Positions 40,825 to 50,475 are shown, numbered from the stretch's first letter. The stretch is 64,000 nucleotides of DNA from Thermoanaerobaculia bacterium (GCA_017883235.1 JADGNY010000012.1:18573-82572), one strand, 5' to 3'. Numbers and translations are program-made. The notes: generated by a model not told the origin, from the letters alone.

Positions 40825-41883
40825 GTGTTCTTCTCAAAGAGCAAAAATGTAGTCGGCCTCGATATCGGCTCCTCAGCCGTAAAGTTAGTTGAGCTGAAGG
40901 AGAAGAAGGGCGGCGCGTTCCAGCTTGTGAAGCTCGGAATCGAGCACCTTTCTCCTGAGGCGATCGTCGACGGGTCGATCATGGACTCGTCGCTGGTCGT
41001 GGAGACGATCTCGCGGCTCAACAGCAGCAAAAACATCAAGAATTCCAACTACGCCACCTCTCTCTCCGGCCACTCGGTCATCATCAAGAAGATCACTCTC
41101 CCGGCCATGTCGCCGGAGGAGCTGGCCGAATCGATTCAGTGGGAGGCCGAGCAGTACATCCCCTTTGATATCAACGATGTAAACCTCGACTACGTCCCGT
41201 TGAACACACCCGGCTCCGGCGACAACATCGACGTCATTCTCGTCGCCGTGAAGAAGGAAAAGATCAACGACTACACCTCGGTGATCAGCCAGACCGGCAA
41301 GGTTCCGGTCCTCGTCGACGTCGACGCCTTCGCTCTCCAGAACGCGTACGAGATGAACTACGCGATCGATGAGGGCAAAGTGCTGGCGCTGGTGAACGTC
41401 GGGGCTTCGGTGACCAACGTCAATGTCCTCTCCGGCCCTACCTCACTCTTCTGGCGCGACATCACCTTCGGCGGCAACCAGTACACGGACGCCATCCAGC
41501 GCGAGCTGAGCCTTTCGTTCGAGCAGGCCGAGGAGCTGAAGAAGGGCCACCAGACAGGTGATTACAGCATCCAGCAGGTCATTCCCATCCTCAACTCCGT
41601 GAGCGAGGACTTCGCCGGAGAGTTGCGGAAGACGCTCGATTTCTTCACCGCCACCTCCGGAGCCGACCGCGTCGACGAGATCGTCCTGGCTGGCGGTGGC
41701 TCGGGTGTTCTGAACCTTGACGCCATCCTTCGCGACAAGTTCGGGATCCCGGTCGCGATCATGGATCCCTTCCAGAAGATCACGGTAGACGAAAAGGAAT
41801 TCAACCCCGAGGAACTGGCCGAGATCGGGCCAAGCATGGCCATCGCCGTCGGTCTGGCTATCCGGAAGTTGGGGGATGCTTGA
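40825..41883 (+). CDS. pilM: Type IV pilus assembly ATPase-like protein PilM
   Basis: 352 residues, GTG start with GGGGTGAG before it. Actin-like fold of the PilM/FtsA/EutJ family: NVVGLDIGSSAVKLVELK (phosphate 1), ALVNVGASVTNVNVL (phosphate 2), and VLAGGGSGVLNLDAILRDKFG (adenosine loop). It binds the N-terminus of PilN on the cytoplasmic side and couples the alignment complex to the motor. It is the first gene of pilMNOPQ and overlaps pilN by 4 bases. The motor ATPases and pilins are not in this window. Confidence 0.95.
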   Translation: MFFSKSKNVVGLDIGSSAVKLVELKEKKGGAFQLVKLGIEHLSPEAIVDGSIMDSSLVVETISRLNSSKNIKNSNYATSLSGHSVIIKKITLPAMSPEELAESIQWEAEQYIPFDINDVNLDYVPLNTPGSGDNIDVILVAVKKEKINDYTSVISQTGKVPVLVDVDAFALQNAYEMNYAIDEGKVLALVNVGASVTNVNVLSGPTSLFWRDITFGGNQYTDAIQRELSLSFEQAEELKKGHQTGDYSIQQVIPILNSVSEDFAGELRKTLDFFTATSGADRVDEIVLAGGGSGVLNLDAILRDKFGIPVAIMDPFQKITVDEKEFNPEELAEIGPSMAIAVGLAIRKLGDA

Positions 41884-42569
41884 TTAAGATCAATTTAGTG
41901 CGGGAGGGGCGTGCGGTCCGGGGAACCGGAGCGGTTACCGGCATGGCTGCCGCCGCCGCTGGCCCTACCAATCTCAACAACGTCTTTCTCGCGGGCGGTC
42001 TGATCCTCGGCATCGTGGTCGCCGGCGGCTGGTGGTTCCTCGAGAACCGGACACTGGCCGATCGCCAGGAAAAGGTGGCCCGGAATCAGGACGAGGCCAA
42101 GCGGCTGGAGCAGATCATCAAAGAGGTCGCGGATTACCAGACGCAGAAAGAAAGCCTCCAGAAACGGATCGACCTGATCAACCAGCTCAAGCAGAACCAG
42201 AAGGGGCCGGTCCGGCTGATGGATCGCATCAGTCAGGATCTGCCGGACCTGGTCTGGCTCGACAAGATGACCGTCAGCGGCGGCCTGGTGACGATCGACG
42301 GCCGGGGACTGAACCCGAATGCGATCGCCAATTTCGTCGAGAGCATCAAGAACGATCCGATGTTCGAAGAGCCGGATCTCGGCAACGTCACGCAGCTTTC
42401 GGCGGTGCCGCTGGTCTACGGATACACGATGAACTTCCACTTCAGCTACGTGCCGAAGGGTGAGGCGGGAGCGGGCGGTACGGCAGCCACGGGGACTGCC
42501 ACCGGCACCGCGCCGGCGTCGGGTACGGCAGCAGTGCCGCCGGCGACGTCGACGGTAACGAAGCGGTAG
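41880..42569 (+). CDS. pilN: Type IV pilus inner-membrane protein PilN
   Basis: 229 residues; starts with TTG in an overlap with the pilM stop. The N-terminus MIKINLVRE matches the conserved PilM-binding INLLP-type motif. One membrane helix (about 35-56: NVFLAGGLILGIVVAGGWWF) is followed by a coiled coil and a ferredoxin-like domain (LMDRISQDLPDLVWLDKMTVSGG, GRGLNPNAIANFVESI). The last 35 residues are a Gly/Thr/Ala tail, unusual but consistent with a spacer. With PilO it forms the alignment complex in the periplasm. Confidence 0.92.
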   Translation: MIKINLVREGRAVRGTGAVTGMAAAAAGPTNLNNVFLAGGLILGIVVAGGWWFLENRTLADRQEKVARNQDEAKRLEQIIKEVADYQTQKESLQKRIDLINQLKQNQKGPVRLMDRISQDLPDLVWLDKMTVSGGLVTIDGRGLNPNAIANFVESIKNDPMFEEPDLGNVTQLSAVPLVYGYTMNFHFSYVPKGEAGAGGTAATGTATGTAPASGTAAVPPATSTVTKR

Positions 42570-42577
42570 GAGGGGTA

Positions 42578-43186
42578 ATGGCGGGGCTTTCGCTAGAAGG
42601 AAAACCTTGGTACGTCGGCCTGATCATCGGGCTGGTGCTGGCCATTGCCATCGTCGGGGTGGTTCTCTACATGTTCATCAACCCGATGGACGATCAGATC
42701 CGCGCCGCCGATGCCCAGCTCAAGGATCTCGATACGAAGATCGAACAGGGCCGCTCCGCGCAGCGGAAGCTGCCCCAGTTCCGTGAAGAAGTAAACCGCC
42801 TCAAGGTCGAGCTGAAGAAGCTGCGCAGCATCCTGCCGTCGACGCGTAACACCGAGGAGATCATCAAGAAGATCAAAGCCCTCGTCGACGCCGGGAACTT
42901 CACCCTGCGCAAGCTGACCTTCCCGAAGCTCGCCGCGGCGCAGGGGAGCGATCCGTACGCGGAGTGGCCGATCTCGGTCTCCGTCGATGGGCGGTATCAC
43001 AACCTGGCCACGCTCTTCAATCACCTGAGCAACTTCACGCGCATCATCAATGTCGAGCAAATCTCGATCGCCGCTCTCCCGATGCAGACTGACCGGACCA
43101 TCACGGCGGATTTCGTGGCCAAGACGTTCGTCTATGTCGAGCCGAAGGAGCCGGAAGCCACGCCGGCGAAAGGCGCCAAGAAATGA
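42578..43186 (+). CDS. pilO: Type IV pilus inner-membrane protein PilO
   Basis: 202 residues. One membrane helix (about 11-32: VGLIIGLVLAIAIVGVVLYMF), a coiled coil (about 42-88: DDQIRAADAQLKDLDTKIEQ, VNRLKVELKKLRSILPS) and a ferredoxin-like domain with EWPISVSVDGRYHNLATLFN and LSNFTRIINVEQI, the PilO signature. It pairs with PilN and contacts PilP. Start has an AGGAGG-like site (GGTAGGAGGGGTA). Overlaps pilP by 4 bases (ATGA). Confidence 0.92.
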   Translation: MAGLSLEGKPWYVGLIIGLVLAIAIVGVVLYMFINPMDDQIRAADAQLKDLDTKIEQGRSAQRKLPQFREEVNRLKVELKKLRSILPSTRNTEEIIKKIKALVDAGNFTLRKLTFPKLAAAQGSDPYAEWPISVSVDGRYHNLATLFNHLSNFTRIINVEQISIAALPMQTDRTITADFVAKTFVYVEPKEPEATPAKGAKK

Positions 43187-43734
43187 GAGTGAGCCGATTC
43201 GCGCTGTCGCTACTGATCGTCGTCGCGGCGATGGCTACGCTTTTCGCGCAGGCACCGGGCAAGCGCACCGCCACCGCGGCACCGGCCACGCCGGCCGCTT
43301 CCACGGCAACGACGGCGACGCAAAATCCTGAACAGTCGATGCAGCAGAGTCTTCAGGAGATCCTCGAGGAGCCGAGCGCTCCCGACGCCTATCACTACGA
43401 TCCGCAGGGGCGGCGCGATCCTTTCCAGTCGCTCATCGGTCCCGCGCCGAGGCTGCTGCCGGGCCAGCGTCCGCCCGGCCCGCCGGGGTTCCTGATCGAC
43501 GAGATCAAGATTCAGGGAGTGGTGAAGACACGGCAGCAGGGGCTGATCGCCATGATCAATGGCCCCGACAACAAAGGGTATCTCATGAAGATCGGGGACA
43601 AGGTCCTCGACGGTGAAGTCATTCGGATCACCGGAAATTCGATCGTGTTCCGGCAGGAGGTGAATGACCCCACCCGGATCGAGCGATTCCGTGAAGTGGT
43701 GAAGGAACTCTCCTCCGAAGTTCCGAGGAAGTAG
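43183..43734 (+). CDS. pilP: Type IV pilus lipoprotein-type PilP
   Basis: 183 residues. Signal peptide (FALSLLIVVAAMATLFA) without a lipobox Cys, so this PilP is probably soluble or membrane-tethered, not lipidated. A proline-alanine linker is followed by the PilP motif YDPQGRRDPFQSLIG and a beta domain (IDEIKIQGVVKTRQQGLIAMIN, LMKIGDKVLDGEVIRITGNS). It links the PilN/PilO complex to the secretin PilQ. Confidence 0.92.
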   Translation: MRVSRFALSLLIVVAAMATLFAQAPGKRTATAAPATPAASTATTATQNPEQSMQQSLQEILEEPSAPDAYHYDPQGRRDPFQSLIGPAPRLLPGQRPPGPPGFLIDEIKIQGVVKTRQQGLIAMINGPDNKGYLMKIGDKVLDGEVIRITGNSIVFRQEVNDPTRIERFREVVKELSSEVPRK

Positions 43735-43781
43735 CTTTCGCGTGCTGGGTTGTGCAGGCCATGTGTGTGGAGGGCTGTGAG

Positions 43782-46418
43782 ATGGTGAATGTGAGAAGTA
43801 AGACAAGAGCCAAGCTGATCCTGCTGATCACAGGCATGCTGGTGGCGGGCGTCACCAGCGCGCACGCGTCGTTCTGGAAGCGCAATACAGCGGCCAAAGC
43901 TCCGTCGGAGGCTGCTGTTTCCGGTGCCGCCGCCGGAATGTCGCTTACAGCGGTCGAATTCGAGACCTCTCCGGCGCCGCGTCTCGTCCTGCGCACGACA
44001 TCCAGCCCGGTTTACACCTCCTACAGCCCGATGCCCGACCTTTTCGTGATCGACCTGACCGGCGCATCGAAGGCTGCGTCGCTGGCGATCCCAACCACCC
44101 TTCCCGCGTCCGTTGGTTCGGTCTCCGTCGATGACGTGACCGAGATGGGCTCGCGCCTTACGCGCGTCTCCGTGCACCTGACCCAGCCAGCCTCCCTCGA
44201 AGCGTCTGCCGAGGGCAACAACGTCGTCATCACTCTGCCGGCATCAGCCGTGGCCGTGGCCGCGGATGCTGCTCCGGCCCCGGTCGTGCCGCAGGTCGTA
44301 CCGCAGCACGTTGAGCCGGTTACGGCCGCCGAGGTGAAAACGGAGCCGTTGCCGGAACCTGTTAAGAGTGAGCCGATTGCCGAGGCCAGCAAACCCGCCC
44401 TCGAACCAGCCGTGGTCACAGAGTCGCTGCCGCCGGCAAACAAGGCCAAAACGCTGAGGAGGATTGAGACCAGTGGAGCCGGCGCGGCCATGGAAGTCCG
44501 TCTGGCCACGGACGGCGACGTTGCTTACAACGCGTTCAAGCTCGAGAAGCCGTCCCGCGTGGTCATCGATCTCAACGGCGTGAACGACAAGCTGCTCAAG
44601 AACGTCATCAATGTCTCCGACCCGGTAGTGAAACGGATCCGCGTGTCGCAGTTCAAGGGCGCGCCCGACGCGGTGACGCGTGTCGTACTCGACATCGATG
44701 AGAAGACCGGATATCACGTGACGAAGTCCGGCGATGCGCTTCGCATTACGTTCGGAGAGGCCCCGGCGATGGCGGCAACACCCATGCCGACGCCGACACC
44801 CACTCCGATGCCGAAACAGGAAGAGCCGCGAGTAGCGGCCACCCCGGCCGTGTCTCCGGCGGCAAACGGAGTTGCTCCGACGAAGACCGCGGTTGCCGCG
44901 GATATCCCGGCGCAGGTGCCGACGATCGCCGAGAACTCTGCCTGGAAGATGCCCGAGGACCGGAAACCGGTTACGGCGGTCATCAACGCGCCGCAGACCC
45001 AGACTCCGCCGACCTCGAAGAAGCGCGGCAAGACCACGAGCACTTCCAACTCTTCATCGCCTCCCGCGCTCGAACCTGTTCCCGAGAACGTCTTCTCCGA
45101 CCAGACCGTGCCACCGACACCGCTGCCGGCGAGCAGTGCGTCGGGCGGTACGCTGTTGTCCGGCACCGGTACCGGCCCCGGAGGGCGGACGCTCGCCAGC
45201 GGGGAGAAGGTTTACACCGGTGAACCGCTTTCGCTCAATCTCAAAGATGCAGACATCAAGGATGTCCTTCGGACGTTCCACGAGCTCACTGGACTGAACA
45301 TCGCCATCGACCCGTCGGTCACCGGCTCGGTCACGGTCGATTTCGTCGACGTGCCGTGGGACCAGGCCCTCGAGGTCATCCTGCGCCAGAACTCGCTGGC
45401 ATACGTGCTCGAAGGAAACGTCATGCGCGTCGGGACGTCCGCCCGCTTGGCGGACGAGGCCGAAGCGAACCGCCATCTGAGCGACCAGGAGAGGCTGAAC
45501 GTGCCTCTGAGCACGGTCGGTTTCAAACTCTCGTACGCCCGGGCCACGGATGTCTCTAATCTGCTGAAGGAGATGGCCTCGCCGCGCGCCCGGATCATCG
45601 TCGACCAGCGGACGAACCAGCTCATCATCAGCGAGATCCCCGGCTATCTGCAGACGATGAGAAACCTCATCGACTCGGTCGATGTGCCGACGCGCCAGGT
45701 TGTCATCGAGGCGCGCATCGTCGAAACGACGAAGCTGTTCATTCAGCAGTACGGCTTCAACTGGGGCTTCAAGGGGACGATGGATCCCTCCCTCGGCACC
45801 GGCACCGGTCTGGTCTTCCCGAACCGCGTCGATACAGTCGGCGGTCCGTTCGAGTTCGGAGCGGGCAATCCGGTCGTTTCTTTCTCCCTCCAGAATGTCC
45901 TGGGAACCTTCACGCTGGACCTGGCGTTGCTGGCTGCTGAGACCGAGGGCCTGGTCCGCGTCATCTCCGCGCCGCGCGTGACGACGCAGGACAACACGTC
46001 GGCGGAGATTCAGAGCGGTTTCCAGATCCCGTACCAGACGCGCATCAACTTGACGACGACCGTTGCGTACGTCGATGCCACACTGCGATTGACCGTGACA
46101 CCGCAGATCACCGAGGCCGGCACCGTCATCATGGACATTCAGGTGCAGAAGAACGAGCCGGCCACCGGTCTCAACATCGTGGGCGGCGCGGGTACACCGC
46201 TGTCAACGCGGCGCGCGCAAACGAAGTTGATGGTGCGCGACGGCGGCACGTCCGTCATCGCCGGCATCTATCAGGTCAAGGAAAACAACTCCCAGACACG
46301 GCTTCCGTTCGTCTATCAGATTCCGATCCTGGGGGCATTGTTCAAGCAGCGGAACTACAACACGGAACACGACGAGTTGTTGATCTTCATCACGCCTCGA
46401 ATCGTCAGGGCGTCGTAA
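43782..46418 (+). CDS. pilQ: Type IV pilus secretin PilQ
   Basis: 878 residues from the ATG at 43782; the track's 43752 start is less convincing. Signal peptide (LILLITGMLVAGVTSAHA), two AMIN domains (about 60-155 and 235-325: RIRVSQFKGAPDAVTRVVLDI) that bind peptidoglycan, a long Pro/Thr-rich linker, an STN/N0-type domain (PLSLNLKDADIKDVLRTFHELTG) and an N1-type domain (NLLKEMASPRARIIVDQRTN). The secretin core is VVIEARIVETTKLFIQQYGFNWG through the end (TRLPFVYQIPILGALFK, DELLIFITPRIV). It forms the outer-membrane pilus pore. Confidence 0.96.
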   Translation: MVNVRSKTRAKLILLITGMLVAGVTSAHASFWKRNTAAKAPSEAAVSGAAAGMSLTAVEFETSPAPRLVLRTTSSPVYTSYSPMPDLFVIDLTGASKAASLAIPTTLPASVGSVSVDDVTEMGSRLTRVSVHLTQPASLEASAEGNNVVITLPASAVAVAADAAPAPVVPQVVPQHVEPVTAAEVKTEPLPEPVKSEPIAEASKPALEPAVVTESLPPANKAKTLRRIETSGAGAAMEVRLATDGDVAYNAFKLEKPSRVVIDLNGVNDKLLKNVINVSDPVVKRIRVSQFKGAPDAVTRVVLDIDEKTGYHVTKSGDALRITFGEAPAMAATPMPTPTPTPMPKQEEPRVAATPAVSPAANGVAPTKTAVAADIPAQVPTIAENSAWKMPEDRKPVTAVINAPQTQTPPTSKKRGKTTSTSNSSSPPALEPVPENVFSDQTVPPTPLPASSASGGTLLSGTGTGPGGRTLASGEKVYTGEPLSLNLKDADIKDVLRTFHELTGLNIAIDPSVTGSVTVDFVDVPWDQALEVILRQNSLAYVLEGNVMRVGTSARLADEAEANRHLSDQERLNVPLSTVGFKLSYARATDVSNLLKEMASPRARIIVDQRTNQLIISEIPGYLQTMRNLIDSVDVPTRQVVIEARIVETTKLFIQQYGFNWGFKGTMDPSLGTGTGLVFPNRVDTVGGPFEFGAGNPVVSFSLQNVLGTFTLDLALLAAETEGLVRVISAPRVTTQDNTSAEIQSGFQIPYQTRINLTTTVAYVDATLRLTVTPQITEAGTVIMDIQVQKNEPATGLNIVGGAGTPLSTRRAQTKLMVRDGGTSVIAGIYQVKENNSQTRLPFVYQIPILGALFKQRNYNTEHDELLIFITPRIVRAS

Positions 46419-46472
46419 TAACTTGTAAAACGTCTTTTCGCAGCGGATGATCCGGAGAGTTGGAGGGGTGGT

Positions 46473-47063
46473 ATGAGGATAAAGAAACTCGCATTGATCG
46501 TTGCGATTGCGCTGCCGAGCGTGGCGATCCTTTCGTGCAACTCGATTGCGCGCGAGTCGGGCTCGGTGGAACTGGTCGTCGCCGGAACGCAGATCATCAA
46601 TCAGATCGACCTGCAGGGTGGTGCCTCCGGATGCGCGACGTCGCTCGGTACCGTGAACATACGGGTCCTGCTCCTGCAGCCACAGACCGCCGATCCGTTG
46701 CATCCGGTGTCAAACCAGTTCCTCGACGTCAAGCTCGACCGTTACCAGGTCAGCTATCAGCGAACCGACGGCGGCAAGCTCGTTCCGCCGGCCTTTGTCC
46801 GCTCCACCGCACAGCTGATTACGGCGACCGGCGGGAATCAGGCTCTCAGCGATTTCGTCGGCTTCGAGACGAATGCCTTGAATCAGGCGCCGTTCGCGGC
46901 ACTGCTACCGCAGAACGGCGGCAAGGATCCGGAGACAGGTCTCAGCTTCGTGAAGCTGAACATCATTCTGACGGTCTTTGGGCAGACGCTGGCCGGCGAT
47001 CGTGTTCAGGGCTCGGCCACATTTCCAATTAACTTCTGCTTTAACTGCGGTGGCTGTTTCTAG
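46473..47063 (+). CDS. Hypothetical lipoprotein behind pilQ
   Basis: 196 residues with leader and lipobox (ALPSVAILSC). The mature part is beta-rich with a conserved-looking acidic strand pattern (VELVVAGTQIINQIDLQG) and ends in a Cys-rich tail FCFNCGGCF. No family is recognised. It starts 54 bases behind pilQ with TTGGAGGGGTGGT before the ATG, so it probably belongs to the pil operon. In related organisms small lipoproteins at this place assist secretin assembly, but nothing here proves that. Confidence 0.7.
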   Translation: MRIKKLALIVAIALPSVAILSCNSIARESGSVELVVAGTQIINQIDLQGGASGCATSLGTVNIRVLLLQPQTADPLHPVSNQFLDVKLDRYQVSYQRTDGGKLVPPAFVRSTAQLITATGGNQALSDFVGFETNALNQAPFAALLPQNGGKDPETGLSFVKLNIILTVFGQTLAGDRVQGSATFPINFCFNCGGCF

Positions 47064-47129
47064 CCTCCCGCACCGGCTGCCGCGCCGGATGATCCGTGTG
47101 GGTGTGATGAGGAGTTGACGGGGGTAGAC

Positions 47130-49160
47130 ATGAAGCAGACAAAACAGCGATTCATCTTACTGGCGCTTACAGCGTTATTGGTGTTTTTCGCGGGTTGCAA
47201 AGGCGAATCGCCGACGGCGCCTCCTCCGGTCACTGGGACGAGTGGCGGCACGGGCAGCGGTTCAGGAACGCCGCCGCCGGTTGGTGCGAGCCTCACGCTC
47301 ACCGCATCGACCACCGCGCCGTTCACCAGCTCCACATCGACGCTCACAGCCACGGTTACGCAGAACAACGCGCCGGTGCCAAACGGTACGGCCGTCGAGT
47401 TCGTGACGGCGACACCCAGTGCGAACTTCACGGATACGCCCGACAACCCGACCACGATCATCAGAACCACGACGGCAGGCGTCGCCAAGGTTACCGTGAC
47501 CTCATCGGTGGCCGGGGCGGTCGTCGTTACCGCCACTGTCAACAACGTGACGAAGAGCATCACCCTGAATTTCCAGGATCCCGTCTTTCCGCCACCGCCC
47601 CCATCGACGGCGCCGACCATCTCCAGCGTAAATCCGGCCACGGGTCTCCCGACCGGGAACCAGTCCGTCGTCATCACCGGCACGAACTTCCGCGCCCCGG
47701 TGCGCGTCCTGTTCGATCCGGGCAGCGGCCAGGCGGCCAAAGAGGCATTCTCCACAAGCGTCACACCGACGTCGATCACCGTGATCACTCCGGCCTTCGA
47801 CCTCGGCGTCAGCCAGCAACTCGTGGTCAGCATCACTGTGATCGTCGAAGCGGGTGCTCCTACCGAGCAGCGGGTCACGAAAGCGGCTGCATTCACCTAC
47901 ACCGCACCGGTGCTGACGCCGGTCTTCCGCGCGCTCAGTCCGACCTCGGGTCCGATCGACGGCGGCACGCGCGTCACCATCACGGGCGATGCGTTCGAGG
48001 CCCCGCTCCAGGTCTTCTTTGGCTCGGCGCAGGCGCAGGTGCTCAGCGTGACCTTCCACTCGATCGACGTGATGTCGCCCACCGCCCGCGATACGAACCC
48101 GAACGGCTCCGGCGTGGTCACGGGACCGGTGGACATCAAGATCGTCAACGTCAACTCCGGCAAATCGGTTGTCGCGCCGGGCGCTTTCCGCTACGTGAAC
48201 AAGGCACAGATCACGGCCATCACACCGGATCAGGGTCCATTTACCGGCGGCACGCGCTTCACGATCGACGGCACGGGCTTCGTTGCGCCGACAACGGTCT
48301 ATCTCGACGGCATCGCCGCTTCGGTCATCAAGGTGACGGCGACGGAGATCACCGGTATCTCCAACGGCATTGCCGTTACATCGTGTGCTGATGCCACTGG
48401 TCCGATCGTGGTAACGAACGTTGACAACGGCGATTCAGCGACTGCACCGACTCCGTGGATCTTCCGCGTCTTCAAGCCGGTCATCGTGAGCGTCTCACCC
48501 AGTCAGGTTCTCGCGGGCGGTAACGCATCGATCAGGGTGGCCAATGCCGTCGGGTTCCCCCGGATCACGGTAGGAACCTTCGGTGTGAGCATCACCTCGC
48601 AGACGGACAACGGCGACGGCACGACCACGTTTGTCATCCAGGTGCCGTCCAATCTGCCGCTTACGACGCAAACATGCTCCGTTGCCGGAACGACTGCGCA
48701 ACAGCCGACCCCATTCGATGTGACCTACACCAGTCTTGCGACGACCTGTACCGACACGCTGAAGAATGGACTTACGGTCGCTCCCGCGGCCGTGCCGATT
48801 CTGACGCTCAGTCCGGGTGCGTTCTCGCCGTTCAGCGCCGTGATCACGCCGGCTTCCGTGGGTCCTCCGCCCGTTCCAGTCAGCGTCAAGCCGTCGGCGA
48901 CTCAGACGGTAAATATCGTCAATACCGGCTCCGCGCCGCTGAACGTCACCAGCATCAGCGCCAGCGGCGCGGGTTGCGCGCGGTTCTCGATCGTGCCGCT
49001 CATTCCGCCGTCACCGACCATTACGTTGAATCAGTGCGATTCCCAGCCGGTGGTCGTTCAATACAACGGCACGACGGTGGCTGGAACCGATCAATGTGCG
49101 ATCACAATCAACACCAGCGCGGGTAGCCGAACACTCAGTCTCGTCGGTACCTCGCAGTAG
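47130..49160 (+). CDS. Lipoprotein with IPT/TIG and Ig-like domains
   Basis: 676 residues from the ATG at 47130. Leader and lipobox (LTALLVFFAGC), a Gly/Pro linker, a big-1-type Ig-like domain (about 50-150: SLTLTASTTAPFTSSTSTLT, NGTAVEFVTATPSANF), then three to four IPT/TIG domains (APTISSVNPATGLPTGNQSV, ALSPTSGPIDGGTRVTITGD, ITPDQGPFTGGTRFTIDGTG) and a C-terminal ASH/HYDIN-like domain (QTVNIVNTGSAPLNVTSI). Such proteins are exposed adhesins or structural factors. Position behind pilQ suggests a link with the pilus or its export, which is an inference. Confidence 0.85.
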   Translation: MKQTKQRFILLALTALLVFFAGCKGESPTAPPPVTGTSGGTGSGSGTPPPVGASLTLTASTTAPFTSSTSTLTATVTQNNAPVPNGTAVEFVTATPSANFTDTPDNPTTIIRTTTAGVAKVTVTSSVAGAVVVTATVNNVTKSITLNFQDPVFPPPPPSTAPTISSVNPATGLPTGNQSVVITGTNFRAPVRVLFDPGSGQAAKEAFSTSVTPTSITVITPAFDLGVSQQLVVSITVIVEAGAPTEQRVTKAAAFTYTAPVLTPVFRALSPTSGPIDGGTRVTITGDAFEAPLQVFFGSAQAQVLSVTFHSIDVMSPTARDTNPNGSGVVTGPVDIKIVNVNSGKSVVAPGAFRYVNKAQITAITPDQGPFTGGTRFTIDGTGFVAPTTVYLDGIAASVIKVTATEITGISNGIAVTSCADATGPIVVTNVDNGDSATAPTPWIFRVFKPVIVSVSPSQVLAGGNASIRVANAVGFPRITVGTFGVSITSQTDNGDGTTTFVIQVPSNLPLTTQTCSVAGTTAQQPTPFDVTYTSLATTCTDTLKNGLTVAPAAVPILTLSPGAFSPFSAVITPASVGPPPVPVSVKPSATQTVNIVNTGSAPLNVTSISASGAGCARFSIVPLIPPSPTITLNQCDSQPVVVQYNGTTVAGTDQCAITINTSAGSRTLSLVGTSQ

Positions 49161-49180
49161 CAAATCACGTATCCCGTTCG

Positions 49181-49213
49181 ACGAACCGCCCCTCCGTGGG
49201 GCGGTTCGTTTCT
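49181..49213 (+). terminator. Rho-independent terminator of the pil cluster
   Basis: CGAACCGCCCC and GGGGCGGTTCG form a perfect 11-bp stem around a 5-base loop, followed by TTTCT. It lies 21 bases behind the stop of the IPT/TIG lipoprotein. Confidence 0.9.
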
Positions 49214-49266
49214 GCGGCCGAGGTTGCGCCGCCGCGGTTTGTTAAGCAGAATTCGAAGTTCAGCAG

Positions 49267-49461
49267 ATGGTTCAACCCGGTATCAGCGCCAAAATCGAAG
49301 AGCTTTAATTCCGGATCAAGACTGATCCCAGGAGCAGACTGTTCTTTCCGCTCGCCGAGGAACTGCGCAGGAACGGCAAGCTCCCGGAAGCGGAGCAGGT
49401 CCTTCGTACCGGTCTCGGCATTCACGCCACGTACCTCTCGGCATGGGTCAGCCTCGGGCGC
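49267..49461 (+). pseudogene. N-terminal coding segment of the TPR gene, interrupted by an in-frame TAA
   Basis: In the same frame as the gene at 49462, an ATG at 49267 opens MVQPGISAKIEEL, a TAA follows at 49306-49308, and the frame then continues with FRIKTDPRSRLFFPLAEELR, KLPEAEQVLRTGLGIHATYL and SAWVSLGRV. The downstream part is clearly a first tetratricopeptide repeat, so the stop is either a nonsense change or a sequence error. Confidence 0.65.
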
Positions 49462-50475
49462 GTGCTTCGCGAGCAGCACAAGAATGCCGAGGCCGTCGAC
49501 GCTCTGAACACGGCGCTGCAGGTCGATCCGGGCAACGTCGTCGCTGCCCGTTTGCTGGCCGACGCCTATTTCGACCTCGGCGAGAAAGTCGAGGCGATCA
49601 AGAAGTACAAGCTCGTCCACGCGCTGATGCCGTCGGATGAGGAACTCAAGGCGAAGATCGAACAGATTGACCGCGACCTTCAGGCCGCCGCCCCGGCGCC
49701 AGTCGCGCCGGTCGAGGAAGTGCCGGAAATGCCGGAGCCGCCGTTCGCGGAACCGGAGTTGCAGGCCGTGCCGGAGCCCGAGCCAACCTCCGCTGCCACG
49801 GCCGATGTGCCGTTTGCAACATCCGAAACGCCATTCGACGAAACGATGCCGATCACGCGGACGGTCGAGTCGCCGTTCGGTACCGGTGACGAAATTCCGA
49901 TGCCGGCGCAGCACGCGGAGAGCCCTTTCGAGGAACCGTCCGGCTATACCGCGGCGGCGCTCGAAGCCGACCAGCCGGCAGGGATGCACATCGAGGAAGC
50001 CCCGCTCGTCGCCGAGGTTCCCTCGGTGTGGCTGGAGGAGCCGCAGGCAAGCGAGCCTGCCGCTGACGTCTTTGCTCCAGCGGAGCCGGAAGCGGCCCCG
50101 CAGGATGACGACGTCGCCGCCACGACGACGATGGCCGACCTCTACGTGCGTCAGGGTCTGATCGACGAGGCGCGCAAAATCTACGAGCATCTGTTGCAAC
50201 GCGATCCGTACGACGAGGATGTACGCGCGAAGCTCGATGCGCTGGACCGGAAAGTTGCCGAGTTACCGAGTGACGAGGTTCCCGAAGCAACCCAGCAGCC
50301 CGACAACCAGGCAACCGAGTCCGAAGAGGCCGCCTGGCAACCCGGCAGCCCGGCAACTGATTCCGAGCCGCCCCCCCAGCCTGGCGATCCGGCAACGCTG
50401 CATCGCCATGCCCAGGTGGTCGTGCTCCGGCAGTGGCTGACGAAGGTCTCGCGTCGGGAGACGACCGGTGCGTAA
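49462..50475 (+). CDS. TPR protein with Pro/Glu-rich middle
   Basis: The ORF track starts at a GTG (49462), 337 residues, but homologous coding sequence extends to about 49309 in the same frame. TPRs at both ends (KNAEAVDALNTALQVDPGN, YFDLGEKVEAIKKYKLV; then MADLYVRQGLIDEARKIYEH, LLQRDPYDEDVRAKLDAL) surround a 160-residue acidic, Pro-rich low-complexity region. Possibly a scaffold. It overlaps the roadblock gene by 8 bases. Translation of the intact TPR would need readthrough of TAA, or a corrected sequence. Confidence 0.7.
   Translation: MLREQHKNAEAVDALNTALQVDPGNVVAARLLADAYFDLGEKVEAIKKYKLVHALMPSDEELKAKIEQIDRDLQAAAPAPVAPVEEVPEMPEPPFAEPELQAVPEPEPTSAATADVPFATSETPFDETMPITRTVESPFGTGDEIPMPAQHAESPFEEPSGYTAAALEADQPAGMHIEEAPLVAEVPSVWLEEPQASEPAADVFAPAEPEAAPQDDDVAATTTMADLYVRQGLIDEARKIYEHLLQRDPYDEDVRAKLDALDRKVAELPSDEVPEATQQPDNQATESEEAAWQPGSPATDSEPPPQPGDPATLHRHAQVVVLRQWLTKVSRRETTGA

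Noticed and set aside
49306-49308. Recoding of the stop codon as selenocysteine or pyrrolysine
   Set aside because: The codon is TAA, which is not used for either residue; the context has no recoding element that I can see.
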